In this document: positions 5,635 to 10,360 of the stretch, piece after piece
How positions within the stretch are numbered: the stretch's first letter is position 1
Layout: every line of letters starts with the position of its first letter
Source: Syntrophomonadaceae bacterium
Lineage (GTDB): Bacteria; Bacillota; Dethiobacteria; DTU022
DNA length: 10,360 bases
Assembly (NCBI GenBank): GCA_003558195.1
Contig: PWMM01000074.1
Location: 1 to 10,360, forward strand
Direction: 5' to 3'
The notes under the pieces: model-generated
Told to the model about the DNA's origin: nothing
What the model saw: only the letters and a program-made list of their open reading frames with translations
Databases searched by the model: none
Made by a program: the position numbers and the translations under genes

Positions 5635-6567
5635 ATGGCTGTTAATATGAAAGGTAAAGATATTATATCCATTCATGAGCTTAGCCGGGAAGAAATTGAC
5701 CAGGTTCTTGATACTGCAATGATCCTGAAAATGAAAAATAAGCTGGGTGAAATATACCACCCCCTTAAAGGTAAGACCCTGGGCATGATTTTTCAAAAAT
5801 CATCGACCAGGACCAGGGTATCGTTTGAAGTAGGGATCTGGCAACTTGGTGGTTACGGACTATTTTTAAGTGCCAGTGACCTGCAGTTAAAGCGTGGTGA
5901 AACCGTTGCTGATACTGCCAGAAATTTAAGTCGCTACCTGGATGGTATTATGATCCGTACCTATGCCCACCAGGATGTGGTTGATTTTGCCGAATACAGT
6001 TCCATACCGGTCATAAATGGTTTAACTGATCTACTGCACCCTTGCCAGGTTCTTTCTGATCTTTTTACCATTCAAGAAAAAAAACAGACGCTCAAAAACC
6101 TCAAGCTCGCTTATATCGGGGATGGTAATAACATGGCTCATTCCCTTTTGTTTGGTGCTGCCAAGGTTGGTATGGACATATTCATTTGCTCACCCTCAGG
6201 CTTTGAACCTGATTCTGAAATTACGAGATTAGCCAGGCTGGACGCCTCTAAAACAGGTGCCAAGATTATCATCAATAATGATCCGGCCCAGGCTGCCCAG
6301 TCAGCTGACATTATATACACTGATGTATGGACCAGTATGGGTATGGAAGGCGAAGAAGAGAAGAGATTACAGAGTTTTTCGAAATACCAGGTAAATAGCT
6401 CATTACTGGAAAAAGCTAAAGAAGATGTCCTGGTAATGCACTGCTTGCCGGCTCACCGGGGAGAAGAGATTACCGGCGAAGTTATTGATGGTCCGCATTC
6501 AATAGTTTTCGATCAAGCTGAAAATCGTTTGCACGTCCAAAAAGCGATCATGGCTTTAATCATGTAA
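5635..6567 (+). CDS. argF: Ornithine carbamoyltransferase
   Basis: This enzyme makes citrulline and phosphate from carbamoyl phosphate and ornithine, or runs in reverse in arginine fermentation. It has 310 residues, normal for the family. The carbamoyl-phosphate site SSTRTRVSFE (STRTR 57-61), HPCQVLSDL (135-143), the YIGDGNNMAHS nucleotide-fold-like turn, the ornithine SMG loop DVWTSMG (230-236) and HCLPAHRGEEI (269-279, Cys270) are all present. This favours ornithine over aspartate, putrescine or the YgeW-type paralogues. ATG 5635 is supported by GGAG 11 bases upstream; the in-frame ATG 5647 has no suitable site. No other arg or arc gene is in the window, so it is unclear whether it serves arginine synthesis or catabolic citrulline breakdown. 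Its position between a thiolase and an acyl-CoA dehydratase activase, with short gaps and no terminator, is unusual. Confidence 0.94.
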   Translation: MAVNMKGKDIISIHELSREEIDQVLDTAMILKMKNKLGEIYHPLKGKTLGMIFQKSSTRTRVSFEVGIWQLGGYGLFLSASDLQLKRGETVADTARNLSRYLDGIMIRTYAHQDVVDFAEYSSIPVINGLTDLLHPCQVLSDLFTIQEKKQTLKNLKLAYIGDGNNMAHSLLFGAAKVGMDIFICSPSGFEPDSEITRLARLDASKTGAKIIINNDPAQAAQSADIIYTDVWTSMGMEGEEEKRLQSFSKYQVNSSLLEKAKEDVLVMHCLPAHRGEEITGEVIDGPHSIVFDQAENRLHVQKAIMALIM

Positions 6568-6597
6568 TAAACTGGTTTTTAATATTATCAATTTAAT

Positions 6598-6604
6598 GGA
6601 GAGG
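6598..6604 (+). promoter_or_regulatory. Ribosome binding site of the giant activase gene
   Basis: GGAGAGG precedes two in-frame candidate starts, GTG 6607 and ATG 6613. Measured from its 3' AGG, the ATG lies 8 bases away, while the GTG is only 2 bases from the site. ATG is therefore preferred, though GTG could pair with the upstream GGAG (5 bases). Confidence 0.55.
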
Positions 6605-6612
6605 CTGTGACG

Positions 6613-9600
6613 ATGGATATAGAAAAAGAACCGACGCTTGAAATAAGCCTTGGCCTGGATATAGGAGTTTTTTCGGCCAAGGGAGTACTTATAGATAACG
6701 GATATATCAAAAAGGTTAAAATACCTACCGCTGGCTGTCCGATTGAAGCTGCTCAAAAATGTATTGATCACCTGCTTGAGGGAAGAGAAGCCCACTATAT
6801 CAAGGTAGGTGTGATGGGCCAAAATGGTCAGCTTTTGTCTGCAATTATAGGCATTGACCATATGCTTGAAATCGAGGCTCTCCAGGCCGGGCTGGTCTAC
6901 TGGCAGATTGAGGCCGATTATGTGCTCTCTTTAGGTCATGAGAACATTCACTACCTGGAACTGGATGACAAGGGCCAGATAAATTTTTTCAGCCGCAACG
7001 GTCAGTGTGCAGCTGGAAGCGGGTCTTTTTGGTATCAACAGGCTACAAGAATGGGCTACAACGATAAAGAATTGGCTGAAATCGCCGTTGAAGCAGAATC
7101 GGCAGTGCCCATTTCCGGGCGTTGTGCTGTCTTTGCCAAGTCTGATATGACTCATGCCATAAATGAGGGTGCTACCCAAAGTGCAGTTTCAGCAGGCATG
7201 GGTAAAGCCCTGGTTGAAAATATCTTAACCAGTGTAGTTCAAAATCGGCTTCAAAATCCCGGAAAACTGGTAGCTGTTGGCGGAGTGGCTAACAATAAAG
7301 CTGTTATTAAATACTTAAAAGAGTTTGTGGAAAGAGAAAATATTGATTTAACAATTCCTGAAGATCATGAATACATCAATGCTATTGGCGCCGCGCTAAA
7401 AGGCACCAGGCTTGATTATAATGATTTTGCTGCAAAAAAACTGGTAACTTCGGAATATATACCGGATAATCCCCTGCCACCTTTAAAACCTGAGCTGGTA
7501 AAATATCTTGAAAGTTCAGCTGACCATGAGCAGTATGATCTAAGCCAGCTTTACCTGGGAGTAGACTGCGGGTCAGTATCTACCAAGTGCGTGTTACTGG
7601 ATAGCCAGGGCCGTAAGATTGGCGGTTTCTACCTACCTACAACTGGTCGCCCGGCATTGCAAGTCCTTGAGCTCATGAAAAAAGTTGAAGAGAATTACAG
7701 CTCCTTAATTGGTGATGCCCCCATTGTCGCCTGCACAACTGGTTCGGGTCGGTTCCTCTCCCAAAAAATATTAAACGCGGAATACGCTGTAGATGAAATA
7801 ACATGCCAGGCTGAGGGGTTAAAAAGCCTCTTTGAAGGCGAAAACACTCTCTCCATCATTGAAATCGGCGGGGAAGATTCTAAGTTTATTCAATTAGACA
7901 AGGGCATCCTTTATGATTACAATATGAATCCTGTTTGTGCAGCCGGCACCGGTACTTTTTTGGAAAATTTGGCTGAATTGTTGGGGATTAACATTAAAGA
8001 AGAATTCTCCGCAAAAGCATTTGAGGCTGCCTATGCCGTTGATCTAGGTGATATCTGTACATTAATATCGCAATCAATCCTGGCTTCAGCTTCAGCAAGG
8101 GGATTACCCCTTAACGAGCAGCTGGCCAGCCTGGCTTATTCTTCAGCGCAAAATTATTTAAGCAAAACGGTAGACAAGCGGGCCTTGGACGGAAAACTGG
8201 TATTTGCCGGTGCTACTGCAAAAAATCATGCTTTGGCTTCCGCCCTGGCTGCAATTTGTGAAAAAACTGTTTATGTGCCCCCGGAGCCGGAGCTGACCGG
8301 TGCCCTTGGAAGTGCTTTAATGGCCAGGCAATTTCATTTGCGGGGTTATGATAGTAGCTACTCTTTTCAAAATCTATCAGCAGTGAGCAGCTTTTCAAAT
8401 GAAAAAAAACCATGCCGGGCTGAATGCAGGCATGAACATAACTGTGTACTGAATGTAATTAGTTTCCTTGATGGTAAGAAGTTCATCTATGGAGATCGCT
8501 GCGGACGTTATTCCAGCATTGATAAAAAACAAAGCAAGGTTGATCTACCCGATTATGCAGCCCAAAGAAAAACACTTTTTTACCAGACAGCCGGAGACAC
8601 CGCTGGTGAAGGACCAAGCATCGGAATTGCCCGTAGCGGATTGTTTTTTGAATACTATCCTTTTTGGGCAACATTTTTTAAAACCCTGGGCTGTTCAATA
8701 GAACTATCTGAAGAAAGTACAGCTGAAACCCTTCACAATGGCAAGGTATTGTTAGATTCAGAAATGTGTTACCCCATGAAAGTTATTATCGGTCATTACC
8801 AGGATCTTAAAGAAAAAGATCCGGATTATATCTTCGTGCCGGAAGTGGTAAGCAGCGAAGATTTGCCCTGGGGCATTGACTGGCCCCGTAACTTTACCTG
8901 CCCGCTGTTACAAACCCTGCGGGGAACAGTTTTAAATTCAGTTAATTATGAAGCAGAAAAAGTACTTTACGCTCAGCTGAACTATAAAGAGGGTTACCCG
9001 GGCATTAAAGAGCAGTTGGAACCACTGGCCAGGAAAGTGCTAGGCCAGGGCTATAGTGACGAACGGCATCAGGAAGCCGTGCGGGCCGCTTTTGCCAGCT
9101 TACGTAGCTTTAAAGCAGAACTGGCTTCAACTGCAGAGAATATGTTGGAAGATCTTAAAGCCAATGCCGAGCGGGCAGCTGTAGTTTTCTTAAGCCGCGG
9201 ATATACTCTTTACGATGATTTGATTTCCAAGCAGTCGCTGCGCCATGCCCGCGAAAGCGGCCTTTTAGCTGTGCCGCACGAATTCTTCGTAGCTTACCTT
9301 CAGGCCTGGTATGATGATGAATTAAAGTCTCCTTACCTTGATCCCTACCGAGAAGAATTTCTGGCCTATTTACAGGACCAGGTTGGAAAAATCAGCAACC
9401 TCTATCCTGCCCAATTGCAAAGAATGCTTTCTGCTGTGATCTTGATCAATTTTTTAAACCAAAAATCGATAGAGACTGGATTGCCGAATATTAACATAAT
9501 ATTCCTGGATCCTTTTAAATGCGGACCCAATGCCATGCTCAGGCATTATTTGGGAGGCCTGACCAGCTACTTGCGGCTGACCCTGGATGAACATACCGCA

Positions 9601-10360
9601 CCTGCAGGTATGATCACCAGGTTGGAAGCATTTCGGAATACCTGCCTCTCAAAAGACGATTATAAACTTCCCACCCTGGCCTCTTCAAAAGCGCGCGGGG
9701 TTGATCAAGATGACTGGAATAAAATATTAGTTCCAAATATGACCAGGCACTCTGATGTTTTTGCTGCCTTCTTTAAAAGATGTGGTTTTGAGGCTGAAGT
9801 AATTAGCAGGGGCAAACCCGGGGATCTCTCACTGGCTCAGCGCTATGTAAACGGTGAAGAATGCCTCCCCTTTATCCAAAACTTACAGGATTACCTGCAG
9901 TACCTGGTTAAGAATGGCCAGGGTAACGGTGAAGTTTTTTTTCAGGGATGGGCCTGCGGTCCCTGCCGTTACGGGTTATATGCCCCGGTCCAGACCCTGG
10001 CGATTCACAGAGCCGGTTTTGGTGATAATAAAATATGTGCCCTTAAGCTAAGCGAAGTAGCCAAGCGCAGTGGTTATCCCATGATTATCGGTCTCTATAA
10101 TGCTTTAGTGGCTATGGATATCCTTTATAAGATGTTATACCGCATTCGACCGTATGAACTGGAACCGGGAGCCGCCAACCGGGTCTTTGATCATTACAGC
10201 AAGAAGCTGGCTTCACTGGTAGAAAACTTTAAAGTTCCTCTGCTGAGCCTCTTTAGCGGCAGCTATAGAAAACCGCTGGAAGGCCTGATCAGGGATGCCG
10301 CCGAGGAATTTGGCCAGGTTCCGGTTGACAAGAACACGGTTAAACCAAGGATCCTTTTAG
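6613..10360 (+). CDS. Giant acyl-CoA dehydratase activase-type protein: two BcrAD/BadFG ATPase domains + DUF2229 + dehydratase-like module (3' end outside window)
   Basis: An uninterrupted frame of 1249 codons runs off the window edge. Relatives recalled as about 1400-1500 residues suggest roughly the last tenth is missing. ATPase domain 1 (about 11-270) has GLDIGVFSAKGVL, CAAGSG with Cys132, GRCAVFAKSD with Cys171, and GGVANN (223-228). ATPase domain 2 (about 314-585) has GVDCGSVSTKCVL, TTGSGRF, IGGEDSK, CAAGTG with Cys442, and Cys482. In 2-hydroxyacyl-CoA dehydratase activators such cysteines hold a 4Fe-4S cluster at the dimer interface. A cysteine-rich linker (Cys601, 605, 611, 630) leads into DUF2229 (IGIARSGLFFEYYPFW; Cys719, Cys763). 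The last region resembles COG3581 and HgdB-like proteins: FKCGPNAM (Cys970), LDEHTAPAGMITRLEAF (992-1006 region), EECLP (Cys1084) and ACGPCRYGLY (Cys1115, Cys1118). The family is thought to couple ATP hydrolysis to low-potential electron transfer. The true substrate is unknown. It follows argF by 45 bases. Confidence 0.9.
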   Translation, partial: MDIEKEPTLEISLGLDIGVFSAKGVLIDNGYIKKVKIPTAGCPIEAAQKCIDHLLEGREAHYIKVGVMGQNGQLLSAIIGIDHMLEIEALQAGLVYWQIEADYVLSLGHENIHYLELDDKGQINFFSRNGQCAAGSGSFWYQQATRMGYNDKELAEIAVEAESAVPISGRCAVFAKSDMTHAINEGATQSAVSAGMGKALVENILTSVVQNRLQNPGKLVAVGGVANNKAVIKYLKEFVERENIDLTIPEDHEYINAIGAALKGTRLDYNDFAAKKLVTSEYIPDNPLPPLKPELVKYLESSADHEQYDLSQLYLGVDCGSVSTKCVLLDSQGRKIGGFYLPTTGRPALQVLELMKKVEENYSSLIGDAPIVACTTGSGRFLSQKILNAEYAVDEITCQAEGLKSLFEGENTLSIIEIGGEDSKFIQLDKGILYDYNMNPVCAAGTGTFLENLAELLGINIKEEFSAKAFEAAYAVDLGDICTLISQSILASASARGLPLNEQLASLAYSSAQNYLSKTVDKRALDGKLVFAGATAKNHALASALAAICEKTVYVPPEPELTGALGSALMARQFHLRGYDSSYSFQNLSAVSSFSNEKKPCRAECRHEHNCVLNVISFLDGKKFIYGDRCGRYSSIDKKQSKVDLPDYAAQRKTLFYQTAGDTAGEGPSIGIARSGLFFEYYPFWATFFKTLGCSIELSEESTAETLHNGKVLLDSEMCYPMKVIIGHYQDLKEKDPDYIFVPEVVSSEDLPWGIDWPRNFTCPLLQTLRGTVLNSVNYEAEKVLYAQLNYKEGYPGIKEQLEPLARKVLGQGYSDERHQEAVRAAFASLRSFKAELASTAENMLEDLKANAERAAVVFLSRGYTLYDDLISKQSLRHARESGLLAVPHEFFVAYLQAWYDDELKSPYLDPYREEFLAYLQDQVGKISNLYPAQLQRMLSAVILINFLNQKSIETGLPNINIIFLDPFKCGPNAMLRHYLGGLTSYLRLTLDEHTAPAGMITRLEAFRNTCLSKDDYKLPTLASSKARGVDQDDWNKILVPNMTRHSDVFAAFFKRCGFEAEVISRGKPGDLSLAQRYVNGEECLPFIQNLQDYLQYLVKNGQGNGEVFFQGWACGPCRYGLYAPVQTLAIHRAGFGDNKICALKLSEVAKRSGYPMIIGLYNALVAMDILYKMLYRIRPYELEPGAANRVFDHYSKKLASLVENFKVPLLSLFSGSYRKPLEGLIRDAAEEFGQVPVDKNTVKPRILL

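Noticed and set aside
6556..6861. Minus-strand reading frame of 101 codons over the start of the giant activase gene
   Set aside because: It is antisense to the N-terminal ATPase domain and has no domain features; a shadow frame.
8213..8701. Short frames on both strands inside the giant gene (8213-8413 minus, 8468-8701 plus, 8483-8674 minus)
   Set aside because: The +1 frame is continuous through this stretch and carries the conserved cysteine-rich linker and DUF2229 start, so these are overlapping shadows.

Overview
The window looks like a chromosomal segment of an anaerobic, moderately low-GC Firmicute, probably a clostridial or Peptococcaceae/Syntrophomonas-like lineage. Reasons: purine-rich GGAGG-type ribosome binding sites, near-consensus sigma-A promoters, a tRNA with encoded CCA, an iron-sulfur protein beside an Rrf2 regulator, and a giant oxygen-sensitive type of acyl-CoA dehydratase activase. 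The lineage is inferred from gene content only. No phage, insertion sequence or CRISPR array is visible.

Layout. (1) Positions 1-194 hold the 3' end of an iron-sulfur protein gene on the plus strand. It converges on a cysteine-bearing Rrf2 repressor gene (473-886, minus), which has a near-consensus promoter and an AT-rich palindrome just downstream of its -10. (2) A membrane protease/scaffold pair follows: full-length NfeD (1044-2426, Ser/Lys ClpP-like protease) and a slipin/stomatin (2497-3312). This is a known functional pair. (3) Positions 3370-3849 hold a decayed diacylglycerol-kinase-family lipid kinase, broken by two internal TGA codons and two frameshifts and lacking its C-terminal half. 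(4) tRNA-Leu(CAG) (3924-4010) follows, with its own strong promoter and an intrinsic terminator, then about 360 bases of mostly non-coding DNA with a possible membrane-protein remnant. (5) A tightly spaced plus-strand set runs to the window edge: acetyl-CoA acetyltransferase (4432-5610), ornithine carbamoyltransferase (5635-6567), and a reading frame of at least 1249 codons (6613 to beyond 10360). The last fuses two BcrAD/BadFG-type ATPase modules to DUF2229 and a 2-hydroxyacyl-CoA-dehydratase-like module.

How the genes may work together. NfeD probably cleaves or regulates slipin oligomers in the membrane. The Rrf2 protein probably senses redox or nitric oxide, or Fe-S status, through a three-cysteine cluster, represses itself and may control nearby genes. 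The thiolase, transcarbamylase and giant activase are close enough (gaps of 24 and 45 bases, no terminator seen) to be one transcript. That combination is not a standard operon, and its joint role, perhaps in amino-acid or acyl-CoA fermentation, is inference.
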